Source: RGIG4034 sp045576455
GTDB taxonomy: Bacteria > Bacillota > Clostridia > Lachnospirales > Lachnospiraceae
Direction: 5' to 3'
NCBI GenBank assembly: GCA_045576455.1
Contig: JAZNGM010000001.1
Location: 310,001 to 374,000, forward strand
DNA length: 64,000 nucleotides
This document shows, piece after piece, positions 44,367 to 52,867 of the stretch. Under the pieces are notes generated by a model. It did not search any database. It was not told the DNA's origin and saw only the letters and a list, made by a program, of their open reading frames with translations. Made by a program: the position numbers and the translations under genes. The stretch's first letter is position 1; the number at the start of each line of letters is the position of its first letter.

Positions 44367-44936
44367 ATGACAGATAAAGAGTTTGAATACTGTTGTGAAC
44401 GTATACGGATAGGAGATAGGGATGGCCTTAAGGACATCTATGAAGCATATGTACAATATATCTATGCGATAATATTCAGGGTTTTGCAAAATAAGGAGAA
44501 TGCCGAGGACGTCACGGCAGACTTCTTTATTAAACTATGGGATTTGGCAGACAGATATAAAGGTGGTAATGGTCATAAGGCATGGATGACTACTATAGCG
44601 AGAAATATGGCTATTGATTCTTTGCGTTCACGGAAAAAGGAACTTCTTCATGACGAAATTCCGGATATTGCCGGCGGAAGTGAAGAGGGGGGTGCTAAAA
44701 GCGGTACACAGTACGGACAGGCTGCCAGTGAGGTGGAGACTGAAGTAATCGGCAATATGAGCATTGAAGAAGCTTTATCGGTCTTAAATGATAGTGAACG
44801 GCAAATAATTAATATGAAGGTGTTGGGAGATATGACTTTTAAGGAAATATCGGATGTACTTAAGATACCGATGGGTACCATAACCTGGCGGTATCAGAAT
44901 GCGATGAAGAAACTAAGGAGGTACGGTTATGAGTAA
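44367..44936 (+). CDS. ECF-type RNA polymerase sigma factor
   Basis: A 189-aa sigma-70 family member with region 2 (about 20-95; FRVLQNKENAEDVTADFF, then AWMTTIARNMAIDSLR) and region 4 (about 125-188; LNDSERQIINMKVLGDMT, FKEISDVLKIPMGTITWRY). A linker of about 30 residues with Gly/Ser separates them. It overlaps the next gene by 8 bases, the usual coupling with an anti-sigma factor. It may also drive its own promoter, but no target motif could be assigned. Confidence 0.92.
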   Translation: MTDKEFEYCCERIRIGDRDGLKDIYEAYVQYIYAIIFRVLQNKENAEDVTADFFIKLWDLADRYKGGNGHKAWMTTIARNMAIDSLRSRKKELLHDEIPDIAGGSEEGGAKSGTQYGQAASEVETEVIGNMSIEEALSVLNDSERQIINMKVLGDMTFKEISDVLKIPMGTITWRYQNAMKKLRRYGYE

Positions 44937-45546
44937 GGATTTTGAAAAAGAATATCGTGAATTAACTAAAAACGAAACACCGGACCTTTGGAACAGGATT
45001 GAAGCAGGGCTTCATGAAAAAAATGTGCCGGTGCAGGAAACTGCCCAAAAGAAGAATAATAACATTATTAATATAGTACTGCGCTTTGCTCCGATGGCTG
45101 CGGCAGTAGTGCTTGTTGCTTTACTTATTCCTGTGTTTACACGAATGACGGGAAATTCTGCAAAAGACGGACGGATTGCGGAACCAGATACTTCTTTTTA
45201 TAATGATGCCGCAGAAGAGGCAGAGTATGTTAATGATATGGATATGAATATGAGCCCGCAGACAGAAAGTACGGATTCCGTAACGGGAGGAGACTTTGCC
45301 TGGGAAAAAGCAGAAGATGATGGTTCCCAAAATGAGGTTGTTTTCCTGGGTATACGCGCTGAAGAACAGATTGACGAAACGTTGTGGAAATGTGTTGTGA
45401 CGGATACTGAGGAGGATGAAGAAAAAGTCATCTATGTTAAAGATAGTGAACACAAATTGTTGCAAAATATGATATATGAAGTTGAACTGGTTATGTCTAC
45501 GGAAGTTTATCAGGGAGAAAATGTCTATACGATAGTTATTCATTAA
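44929..45546 (+). CDS. Probable membrane anti-sigma factor
   Basis: A 205-aa protein with a cytoplasmic N-terminus of about 45 residues (EYRELTKNETPDLWNRIE, typical of regulators encoded with ECF sigma factors) and one membrane helix (about 48-70). An acidic extracellular domain has few recognisable motifs. It is encoded in overlap with the sigma factor, so it likely binds it at the membrane. There is no HxxxCxxC zinc motif, so it is not of the ZAS type. The signal is unknown. Confidence 0.75.
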   Translation: MSKDFEKEYRELTKNETPDLWNRIEAGLHEKNVPVQETAQKKNNNIINIVLRFAPMAAAVVLVALLIPVFTRMTGNSAKDGRIAEPDTSFYNDAAEEAEYVNDMDMNMSPQTESTDSVTGGDFAWEKAEDDGSQNEVVFLGIRAEEQIDETLWKCVVTDTEEDEEKVIYVKDSEHKLLQNMIYEVELVMSTEVYQGENVYTIVIH

Positions 45547-45739
45547 AAAATAGCTGAAATATTTGCGGATATCGTTTGACTTTATGAAAAATATATGTTT
45601 TCATTAGTCATATATGGGATTGGCGGAAGCTGTCGAAATTCCGTGTTTGTTGGGGTGTGTTTGCAGAGCGCAAAAACACTCCGAAAAATATTTGGTAGCA
45701 TTTTTGCATAATGAGTGCAGAGTGCAGACAGGAGTCAGA

Positions 45740-46822
45740 ATGAATGACAATCTGCTTGAACTTCAGGGTATTTCCAAAGGGTTTGACGGAAAAGGAATCA
45801 TCAAGGAATTAAACCTGAATATAAAGAGAAATGAATTTGTTACGCTGTTAGGTCCTTCCGGTTGCGGTAAGACAACAACACTCCGTATTGTCGGAGGATT
45901 TGAAAAGCCGGATAAAGGAAGCGTGATTTTTAAGGGCGAGGATATTACACAAATGCCACCGGAGCACCGTCATATTAATACGGTGTTTCAGAAGTATGCT
46001 CTTTTTCCGCATATGAGTGTTGCGGATAATATCGCATTTGGACTTAAAATTAAAAAGAAAAGTAAAGATTTTATTGAAGATAAAATTCGCTATGCATTGA
46101 AGCTTGTGGATTTACAGGGATTTGAAGACCGTAAACCACAGTCATTAAGCGGTGGTCAGCAGCAACGTATTGCCATTGCCAGAGCTATCGTTAATGAACC
46201 GGAGATTTTGCTGCTTGATGAGCCGTTGGGCGCATTAGACCTTAAACTCCGTCAGGACATGCAGAGCGAATTAATTCGTTTAAAAAACGAATTGGGTATT
46301 ACCTTTATATATGTTACCCATGACCAGGAAGAAGCATTAACCATGTCTGATAAGGTAGTTGTTATGCACCATGGTGTGGTTCAACAGATAGGAACACCGA
46401 AGGATATTTATGATGAGCCTTGTAATGCGTTCGTAGCTGATTTTATAGGAGACAGTAATATTCTTCAGGGAACCATGCTTTGCGACAGATTGGTGGAAAT
46501 ACAGGGCGTAAAGACCGATTGTGTGGATGAAGGTTTTGGCAAGAACGAAATAGTGGATGTAGTAATACGACCGGAAGATATTGAGATCGGTGAAGTTGGT
46601 CAGGGCTGGATGGATGGTGTGGTAACTTCCATATTGTATAAGGGAGCACATTATGAGATTACCATTCATGCTTGCGGATATGATTGGCTTGCATTAAATA
46701 CAGTGGCTTACCCTGTCGGCTCCAACATATCTATTTATGTGAAACCGTTTAATATCCAGATTATGAAACATATGGATGAAGCAGAGAGAATTATAGAAGA
46801 GGATGTTGTCAATGAAGAATAG
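45740..46822 (+). CDS. potA: Spermidine/putrescine ABC transporter, ATP-binding subunit
   Basis: A 360-aa ATPase with Walker A GPSGCGKTT, signature LSGGQQQRIAIARAI, Walker B ILLLDEPLGALD and a C-terminal TOBE-type domain. It energises polyamine uptake with PotB, PotC and PotD encoded directly after it. The ATG at 45740 has AGGAG 5 bases upstream; the open frame begins 42 codons earlier without a site and with unlikely residues. Confidence 0.93.
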   Translation: MNDNLLELQGISKGFDGKGIIKELNLNIKRNEFVTLLGPSGCGKTTTLRIVGGFEKPDKGSVIFKGEDITQMPPEHRHINTVFQKYALFPHMSVADNIAFGLKIKKKSKDFIEDKIRYALKLVDLQGFEDRKPQSLSGGQQQRIAIARAIVNEPEILLLDEPLGALDLKLRQDMQSELIRLKNELGITFIYVTHDQEEALTMSDKVVVMHHGVVQQIGTPKDIYDEPCNAFVADFIGDSNILQGTMLCDRLVEIQGVKTDCVDEGFGKNEIVDVVIRPEDIEIGEVGQGWMDGVVTSILYKGAHYEITIHACGYDWLALNTVAYPVGSNISIYVKPFNIQIMKHMDEAERIIEEDVVNEE

Positions 46823-47639
46823 CATCAGGAAATATTTGTCCATTCCTTATATGGTGTGGATTATATGTTTTACCGTGTTGCCTCTCTGCTATATAGGTTG
46901 GTACGCGGTTTCCGATAAGGCCGGTGGCTTTACATGGAGTAATCTGACTGCAATTTTTGAACCGATACATATGAAGGCACTCCTTGTGTCTGTCGAACTC
47001 GCACTGATATGTACGCTCGTTTGTTTATTGCTTGCATATCCGGTGGCACTTATTTTAAAGAGCCTTAAGTTTAAGAAAAAAGGTATCGTTGTTGCGGTTT
47101 TGATTCTTCCGATGTGGATGAATTTTATTTTGCGTGTGTATGCATGGCAGATATTATTAGCCAATAACGGAATTCTCAACAGTATGCTGGGGGTGCTTGG
47201 GTTACCGGCACTTAATATAAGTAATACGAAGTTTGCGATTGTACTCGGTATGGTGTACGATTTCCTGCCGTTTATGATTTTGCCGATTTATAATACCATT
47301 ATGGAAATTCCTGAAGATATCATAGAAGCGGCCAAAGACCTTGGTGCAAACAGTTTTACCATTTTCAGAAAGATTATCTGGAAGCTTACCTTGCCGGGTG
47401 TTTTGAGCGGTATAACCATGGTATTTGTTCCGGCACTGACATCCTTTGTGTTTTCGGATATTCTGGGTGGAGGAAAAATCCAGCTGATTGGTAACGTAAT
47501 AGAACAGGAATTTACAACGAGTCTGAATTACAGGTTAGGATCAGGCTTGTCTTTTGCGTTGATGATTATTGTACTTGTACTTATGGCAATTTTGCAGAAC
47601 AGGGATAAGCAGTCAAAAGGGAATAATATGCTATGGTAA
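46812..47639 (+). CDS. potB: Spermidine/putrescine ABC transporter permease
   Basis: A 275-aa permease with six membrane helices and the cytoplasmic EAA-type loop (EAAKDLGANSFTIFRKIIWKLTLPG). The ATG at 46812 lies 9 bases after AAGAGG and overlaps potA by 11 bases; an ATG at 46803 is too close to that site. It overlaps potC by 7 bases. Confidence 0.92.
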   Translation: MKNSIRKYLSIPYMVWIICFTVLPLCYIGWYAVSDKAGGFTWSNLTAIFEPIHMKALLVSVELALICTLVCLLLAYPVALILKSLKFKKKGIVVAVLILPMWMNFILRVYAWQILLANNGILNSMLGVLGLPALNISNTKFAIVLGMVYDFLPFMILPIYNTIMEIPEDIIEAAKDLGANSFTIFRKIIWKLTLPGVLSGITMVFVPALTSFVFSDILGGGKIQLIGNVIEQEFTTSLNYRLGSGLSFALMIIVLVLMAILQNRDKQSKGNNMLW

Positions 47640-48409
47640 AAAATATATTCAGTAAATTGTATATTGGAATTATAATCTTTTTCCTCTATGTGCCTATTAT
47701 AGTGCTTATGATGCTGTCGTTCAGTAATTCAAAGACAAAGGCAATTACCGGTGGTTTTACATTAAAGTGGTATGCACAGTTGTTTAAAAATGAGGAAATC
47801 ATGGGTGCCATTACGACGACGCTGCTTCTTGCATTGTTATCGGCAGTGATTGCGACGATAATCGGGCTTCTGGGGGCTATCGGTATTGATGCCATGAAAA
47901 AGCGTGGTTATTCGGTAATGCTTGGTGCAACTAATATTCCTCTTTTGAATGCGGATATTGTTACCGGTATTGCTTTGATGTTGTTTTTTGTGAGATTTAT
48001 ACCGCTTGGCTTCGGCAGTATGTTGATTGCCCATATTACTTTTAATATACCGTATGTCATTTTAAGTATCCTGCCAAAGCTAAAACAGATTGATGTAAGT
48101 GTGTATGAAGCGGCAAGAGATCTCGGGGCCAATAGTGTAAAGGCGTTTGTCAAAGTTATTATTCCGATTATTAAGTCCGGAATCGTGTCAGGTTTTATGC
48201 TGGCAATGACAATGTCGCTGGATGATTTTATCATTACCTACTTTACAAGAGGCGCCGGATATAATACACTGTCAACGGTAATTTACGGACAGATACGAAG
48301 AGGTATTAATCCGGAGATATATGCACTTTCTACTATATTATTCCTGGTTGTACTTATTGTACTTGTGGTAGTAAATTATTCACCTAATAAGAAAAAGGTA
48401 AAAGAATAG
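47633..48409 (+). CDS. potC: Spermidine/putrescine ABC transporter permease
   Basis: A 258-aa permease, six membrane helices, EAA loop EAARDLGANSVKAFVKV and the PotC-type MTMSLDDFIITYF segment. Its start lies inside the end of potB and potD follows 22 bases later. Confidence 0.92.
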   Translation: MVKNIFSKLYIGIIIFFLYVPIIVLMMLSFSNSKTKAITGGFTLKWYAQLFKNEEIMGAITTTLLLALLSAVIATIIGLLGAIGIDAMKKRGYSVMLGATNIPLLNADIVTGIALMLFFVRFIPLGFGSMLIAHITFNIPYVILSILPKLKQIDVSVYEAARDLGANSVKAFVKVIIPIIKSGIVSGFMLAMTMSLDDFIITYFTRGAGYNTLSTVIYGQIRRGINPEIYALSTILFLVVLIVLVVVNYSPNKKKVKE

Positions 48410-48431
48410 ATTTTTAGAAGGGACTTAAGAA

Positions 48432-49493
48432 ATGAAAAGAATGATGAAAAAGGGATTTGTTATGTTTCTTGCGATGGTAATGCTTTGCATGACACTTTTA
48501 ACCGGATGCGGGGAAGATCCTAAGAAAACATTAACAGTATTTAACTATGGTAACTATATTGATCCGGAAGTACTTGATATATTTGAAGAAGAAACCGGTA
48601 TTAAAATCAAATACGAAGAAGCTACTACACCGGAAATTTTATATTCAAAATATTCTGCAGGCTCTATTAAGTATGATGTTGTGTGTACTTCAGACTACAT
48701 GCTTGAGAGAATGATTAAAGAGGATAAGCTGGTTCCTTATAATCCTGATAATTTTGAGCATATTAACAATATCGGACAGACTTATTGGGATTTTGCCAAG
48801 GCTTTTGACCCTACCAATGAGTATACGATTCCGTATTTTTACGGAACGGTAGGAATTTTATATGATACTACTAAAGTGGATGGGGATATTACAAGCTGGA
48901 GCGTACTCTTTGACGGAAGCTATTCCGGTGAGATTATTATGATGAAGAGTATGCGTGATGCATACATGATGACGCTTAAGTATCTCGGATATTCCATAAA
49001 TACTACAAACCGTGATGAAATTGATGAGGCACAGAAGCTCCTTCTTGCACAAAAGAAAGATGTTCAGTCTTATTTTGTTGATGAAACGAAGGATGAACTT
49101 GCGGCAGGCAATGCTACCATGGGCGTAGTATATTCAGGCGATGCTTTTGTTGCAATGGAAGAAAATGACAAGCTGGATTTCGTTATTCCTAAGGAAGGTA
49201 CTAACCTTTGGATGGATTCATGGGGAATAACCAAGCAGTGCGATAATATGGAAGCGGCTGAAATGTTCCTGGATTTCCTCATGAGAGAAGATATCGCGAA
49301 GATGAATTTTGAATTTATTTATTATTCAACGCCAAATGAAGCGGTTATTGAGGATATGGATGAAGAGTTAAAAAATAACGAAATGATAGTTCCAACCGAT
49401 GAGATTAATGCGCGTTGTGAAGTATGTAAGATGACAAGCGAAGAGCTTCTTGAATACTATAATCAGATTTGGAAAGAATTAATGGCAAAGTAG
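48432..49493 (+). CDS. potD: Spermidine/putrescine-binding lipoprotein
   Basis: A 353-aa extracellular solute-binding protein of the PotD/PotF type. The lipobox is LLTGC (Cys about residue 26), giving lipid anchoring. TVFNYGNYIDPEVLDIFEEE and YDVVCTSDYMLERMI are characteristic segments. It is the last gene of potABCD; a terminator follows. Confidence 0.93.
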   Translation: MKRMMKKGFVMFLAMVMLCMTLLTGCGEDPKKTLTVFNYGNYIDPEVLDIFEEETGIKIKYEEATTPEILYSKYSAGSIKYDVVCTSDYMLERMIKEDKLVPYNPDNFEHINNIGQTYWDFAKAFDPTNEYTIPYFYGTVGILYDTTKVDGDITSWSVLFDGSYSGEIIMMKSMRDAYMMTLKYLGYSINTTNRDEIDEAQKLLLAQKKDVQSYFVDETKDELAAGNATMGVVYSGDAFVAMEENDKLDFVIPKEGTNLWMDSWGITKQCDNMEAAEMFLDFLMREDIAKMNFEFIYYSTPNEAVIEDMDEELKNNEMIVPTDEINARCEVCKMTSEELLEYYNQIWKELMAK

Positions 49494-49523
49494 AAGGGAA
49501 TGCTCCGTATCATATGAATCTTT

Positions 49524-49556
49524 CCCGGAATACAAAAGCGTATTCCGGGATTTTTG
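49524..49556 (+). terminator. Terminator of potABCD
   Basis: Perfect stem CCCGGAATAC/GTATTCCGGG with a 6-base loop followed by ATTTTTG, 31 bases after the potD stop. Confidence 0.88.
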
Positions 49557-49596
49557 TATTATCGGGTATTGCAGTTAGATAAGAGAGGAATGTAAC

Positions 49597-49890
49597 ATGG
49601 CACATGTAATCAGTAATGAAACAATAGAGTATGTCGGGATCCTTGCCAAGCTTGACTTGAATGAAGAAGAAAAAGAGCAGGCAAAAAAGGATATGGCACG
49701 CATGCTTGATTATATTGATAAGCTTGAAGAACTCGATACGGAGAATGTTGAGCCTATGAGCCATACTTTCCCTATGTACAATGTGTTCCGTGAAGATGTT
49801 GTAGAAAACGGTGATGACCACGATAATATTCTTGCAAATGCACCCAAGAAAAAAAATGGTGCATTTGTAGTCCCGATTACGGTAGAATAG
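49597..49890 (+). CDS. gatC: Asp-tRNA(Asn)/Glu-tRNA(Gln) amidotransferase subunit C
   Basis: A 97-aa protein with the GatC start (YVGILAKLDLNEEE) and the conserved VEPMSHTF and REDVV segments. It stabilises the GatA-GatB complex, which amidates mischarged tRNA. AGAGAGG precedes the ATG; gatA follows 12 bases after the stop. Confidence 0.94.
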   Translation: MAHVISNETIEYVGILAKLDLNEEEKEQAKKDMARMLDYIDKLEELDTENVEPMSHTFPMYNVFREDVVENGDDHDNILANAPKKKNGAFVVPITVE

Positions 49891-49902
49891 GAGGCAGGAA
49901 AT

Positions 49903-51372
49903 ATGAGTATACTTGATTTTACCGCGGTGGGGCTTGCTAAAAAAATCAGAGAAAGAGAAGTGTCTGCCGTAGAAGCTACTAAGGCAGTGCTTGAACAGAT
50001 AGAGGCAAAAGATAAGAATTATAATTGTTATGTAACAGTAACAAAAGAGCAGGCGTTAAAGCGTGCCGGAGAAATTCAGAAAATGTTAGATAGTAACCTT
50101 TCTGTCGGACCGCTTGCCGGTGTGCCGGTTGCTATTAAAGATAACTTGTGTACGAAGGGGGTTCTTACGACATGTTCCTCTAAGATCCTTCATAATTTTG
50201 TTCCTTCATATTCAGCAACTGCAGTAGAAAGGCTTGAAGCAGCAGGTGCGGTTATTGTAGGCAAGACAAATATGGATGAATTTGCCATGGGAAGTACGAC
50301 GGAGACTTCGGCCTATGGCATTACAAGAAATCCATGGAATTTGGATTGCGTTCCGGGAGGCTCTTCCGGTGGTTCGGCAGCCGCCGTTGCAGCCAATGAA
50401 TGTTTCTGTGCACTTGGTTCTGATACCGGTGGTTCCATCCGACAGCCGGCTTCTTTTTGTGGTGTGGTAGGACTTAAGCCAACCTACGGAACCGTGTCGC
50501 GTTATGGACTTATTGCATATGGTTCGAGTCTGGACCAGATAGGACCGCTTGGCAAAGATGTAACAGATTGCGCCACGATTCTTAATGTAATTGCAGGAAA
50601 CGATATAAAGGATTCCACCAGTGCCCATCTCCCGGTAACTGACTATACAAAAGGACTTATACATGATGTAAAAGGCCTGAAGATAGGAATTCCTAAAGAT
50701 TATTTTGATGAAGGTCTTGATAATGAGGTTAAGGATGCGGTATTAAAAGCTGCCGGGGTATTAAAAGAAAAAGGGGCAGTTGTGGAAGAGTTTGATTTAG
50801 GACTTGTAGAATATGCCATACCGACGTATTATACCATTGCAGCAGCAGAAGCAAGTTCTAATTTAGAGCGTTTTGATGGTGTAAAATACGGATATCGTAC
50901 TGAAAATTACAATGGTCTTCACAATATGTATAAAAAGACAAGGTCGGAAGGCTTTGGTGAGGAAGTAAAGCGCCGGATTATGTTGGGAGCTTTTGTATTA
51001 AGCTCCGGTTATTATGATGCTTATTATCTAAAAGCGTTAAAAGTTAAGGCTTTAATAAAAAAAGCATTTAACAAAGCGTTTGAAAAGTATGATATAATTT
51101 TAGGGCCGGTAGCACCGTCTACGGCACCAAAAGTGGGCGACAGCTTAAAAGACCCGCTAAAAATGTATCTTGGTGATATATATACAATTTCAATGAATCT
51201 TGCAGGGCTTCCGGGTATTAGTGTGCCTTGCGGATTGGATAAAAAAGGAATGCCGATAGGTGTTCAACTCGTTGCAGATTGTTTTGAAGAGAAAAAGCTG
51301 CTTCGGGCAGCATATGCCTATGAACAGGAAAGAGGCAGTTTCCCAACTGCAATGGGAAAGGAGGAAGCTTAG
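49903..51372 (+). CDS. gatA: Asp-tRNA(Asn)/Glu-tRNA(Gln) amidotransferase subunit A
   Basis: A 489-aa amidase-signature enzyme releasing ammonia from glutamine. The Lys is in VAIKDNLC, the cis-Ser region in GGSSGGSAAAV, and the nucleophile region in DTGGSIRQP. It ends one base before the gatB start, giving strict gatCAB order. Confidence 0.96.
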   Translation: MSILDFTAVGLAKKIREREVSAVEATKAVLEQIEAKDKNYNCYVTVTKEQALKRAGEIQKMLDSNLSVGPLAGVPVAIKDNLCTKGVLTTCSSKILHNFVPSYSATAVERLEAAGAVIVGKTNMDEFAMGSTTETSAYGITRNPWNLDCVPGGSSGGSAAAVAANECFCALGSDTGGSIRQPASFCGVVGLKPTYGTVSRYGLIAYGSSLDQIGPLGKDVTDCATILNVIAGNDIKDSTSAHLPVTDYTKGLIHDVKGLKIGIPKDYFDEGLDNEVKDAVLKAAGVLKEKGAVVEEFDLGLVEYAIPTYYTIAAAEASSNLERFDGVKYGYRTENYNGLHNMYKKTRSEGFGEEVKRRIMLGAFVLSSGYYDAYYLKALKVKALIKKAFNKAFEKYDIILGPVAPSTAPKVGDSLKDPLKMYLGDIYTISMNLAGLPGISVPCGLDKKGMPIGVQLVADCFEEKKLLRAAYAYEQERGSFPTAMGKEEA

Positions 51373-51373
51373 C

Positions 51374-52804
51374 ATGTCAAAACTATATGAAACCGTGATT
51401 GGTCTTGAGGTACATGTAGAGCTTGCGACGAAGACTAAAATTTTCTGTGCCTGTTCAACAAAGTTTGGTGGGGCTCCTAATATCCATACGTGTCCGGTAT
51501 GTACAGGCATGCCGGGATCTTTGCCTGTTTTAAACAAGCAGGTGGTGGAATACGCGATGGCAGTGGGACTTGCAACCAATTGTGAGATTACAAAGAAGAG
51601 TAAATTTGACAGAAAAAATTACTTTTATCCGGATAATCCACAGAATTACCAGATTTCCCAGTTGTATCTTCCGATATGCAGGGAGGGTTTTGTGGAAATA
51701 GAAACGTTAGATGGCACCAAAGCCGTAAGAATCCATGAAATTCATATGGAAGAAGACGCAGGTAAACTGATACACGATGAACAGGGGGATTGCTCCTTGG
51801 TTGATTATAACCGTTCGGGTGTTCCGCTTATCGAAATTGTAAGTGAGCCGGATATGCGTTCCGCAGAGGAGGTTATAGCTTTTTTAGAGAAACTCCGTCT
51901 TATTATCCAATATCTTGGGGCTTCCGATTGTAAGTTACAGGAAGGCTCAATGCGTGCGGATGTTAATCTTTCGGTACGTGAAGCAGGAAGCGATACTTAC
52001 GGAACACGTACGGAAACCAAAAATCTCAACTCTTTTAGGGCAATTTCGCGTGCCATTGAGCATGAAAGAAACCGTCAGATCAAAATTATTGAGTCCGGCG
52101 AAAAAGTTATTCAGGAAACAAGACGTTGGGATGATAATAAAGAGGAGTCTTATGCGATGAGGAGTAAGGAGGATGCCCGGGATTACCGTTATTTTCCGGA
52201 TCCTGATCTTGTGCCTATTATCATTAGTGACGAATGGATTGATGAAGTAAGAAAACGTCAGCCGGAGTTAAGAACCGAAAAAATTGTCCGATATAAAAAA
52301 GAGTTTGATTTGCCGGATTATGATATAGATATTATTACGGCATCAAAAACACTGGCGGATATTTTTGAACAGACGACCGCTATTTGTAACCAACCTAAAA
52401 AAGTAAGCAACTGGCTGATGGTAGAAACGTTACGTTTGTTAAAAGAGAACAATATGGAACCGGAAGAAATTTCATTTTCACCGGAAAATCTGGCGAAACT
52501 CATTATGCTTACTGAGTCAAAGACAATAAATTCCAGTGTTGCAAAAGAAGTTTTTGAAGTATTATTTAAAGAAAATATAGATCCTGATAAATATGTAGAG
52601 GAAAAAGGGTTAAAGACGGTAAACGATACCGGCGCACTTAAAACGGCAGTGGAAAAGATAATAGCAGAAAATCCGCAATCCGTAGAGGATTACAGAAATG
52701 GCAAGGAGAAAGCTATTGGATTTTTGGTTGGCCAGACCATGAAGGAAATGCGCGGAAAAGCGGACCCGTCCATGATTAATCAGTTGTTAAAGGAATTATT
52801 GTAA
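51374..52804 (+). CDS. gatB: Asp-tRNA(Asn)/Glu-tRNA(Gln) amidotransferase subunit B
   Basis: A 476-aa kinase/transferase subunit starting YETVIGLEVHVEL. It has the Cys cluster of the zinc site (CAC ... CPVC), DYNRSGVPLIEIV and a C-terminal YqeY-like tail (VGQTMKEMRGKADPSMINQLL). The ATG at 51374 follows AAAGGAGG; the frame is open 38 codons into gatA but that is not the start. Confidence 0.96.
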   Translation: MSKLYETVIGLEVHVELATKTKIFCACSTKFGGAPNIHTCPVCTGMPGSLPVLNKQVVEYAMAVGLATNCEITKKSKFDRKNYFYPDNPQNYQISQLYLPICREGFVEIETLDGTKAVRIHEIHMEEDAGKLIHDEQGDCSLVDYNRSGVPLIEIVSEPDMRSAEEVIAFLEKLRLIIQYLGASDCKLQEGSMRADVNLSVREAGSDTYGTRTETKNLNSFRAISRAIEHERNRQIKIIESGEKVIQETRRWDDNKEESYAMRSKEDARDYRYFPDPDLVPIIISDEWIDEVRKRQPELRTEKIVRYKKEFDLPDYDIDIITASKTLADIFEQTTAICNQPKKVSNWLMVETLRLLKENNMEPEEISFSPENLAKLIMLTESKTINSSVAKEVFEVLFKENIDPDKYVEEKGLKTVNDTGALKTAVEKIIAENPQSVEDYRNGKEKAIGFLVGQTMKEMRGKADPSMINQLLKELL

Positions 52805-52867
52805 CGGGTGTTATTTTAAGCTTATTAACCATATATTCAGCACAATTAGGAAGAAAGAAGTGAAAGT

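Noticed and set aside
45547..45739. Possible riboswitch or purine-type operator before potA
   Set aside because: Only a weak, mismatched GTGTTT/AAACAC pairing was found and no convincing promoter or known motif; the stretch is otherwise featureless.
51260..51373. Upstream extension of gatB into gatA
   Set aside because: The extra 38 residues have no family match, and AAAGGAGG directly precedes the ATG at 51374.
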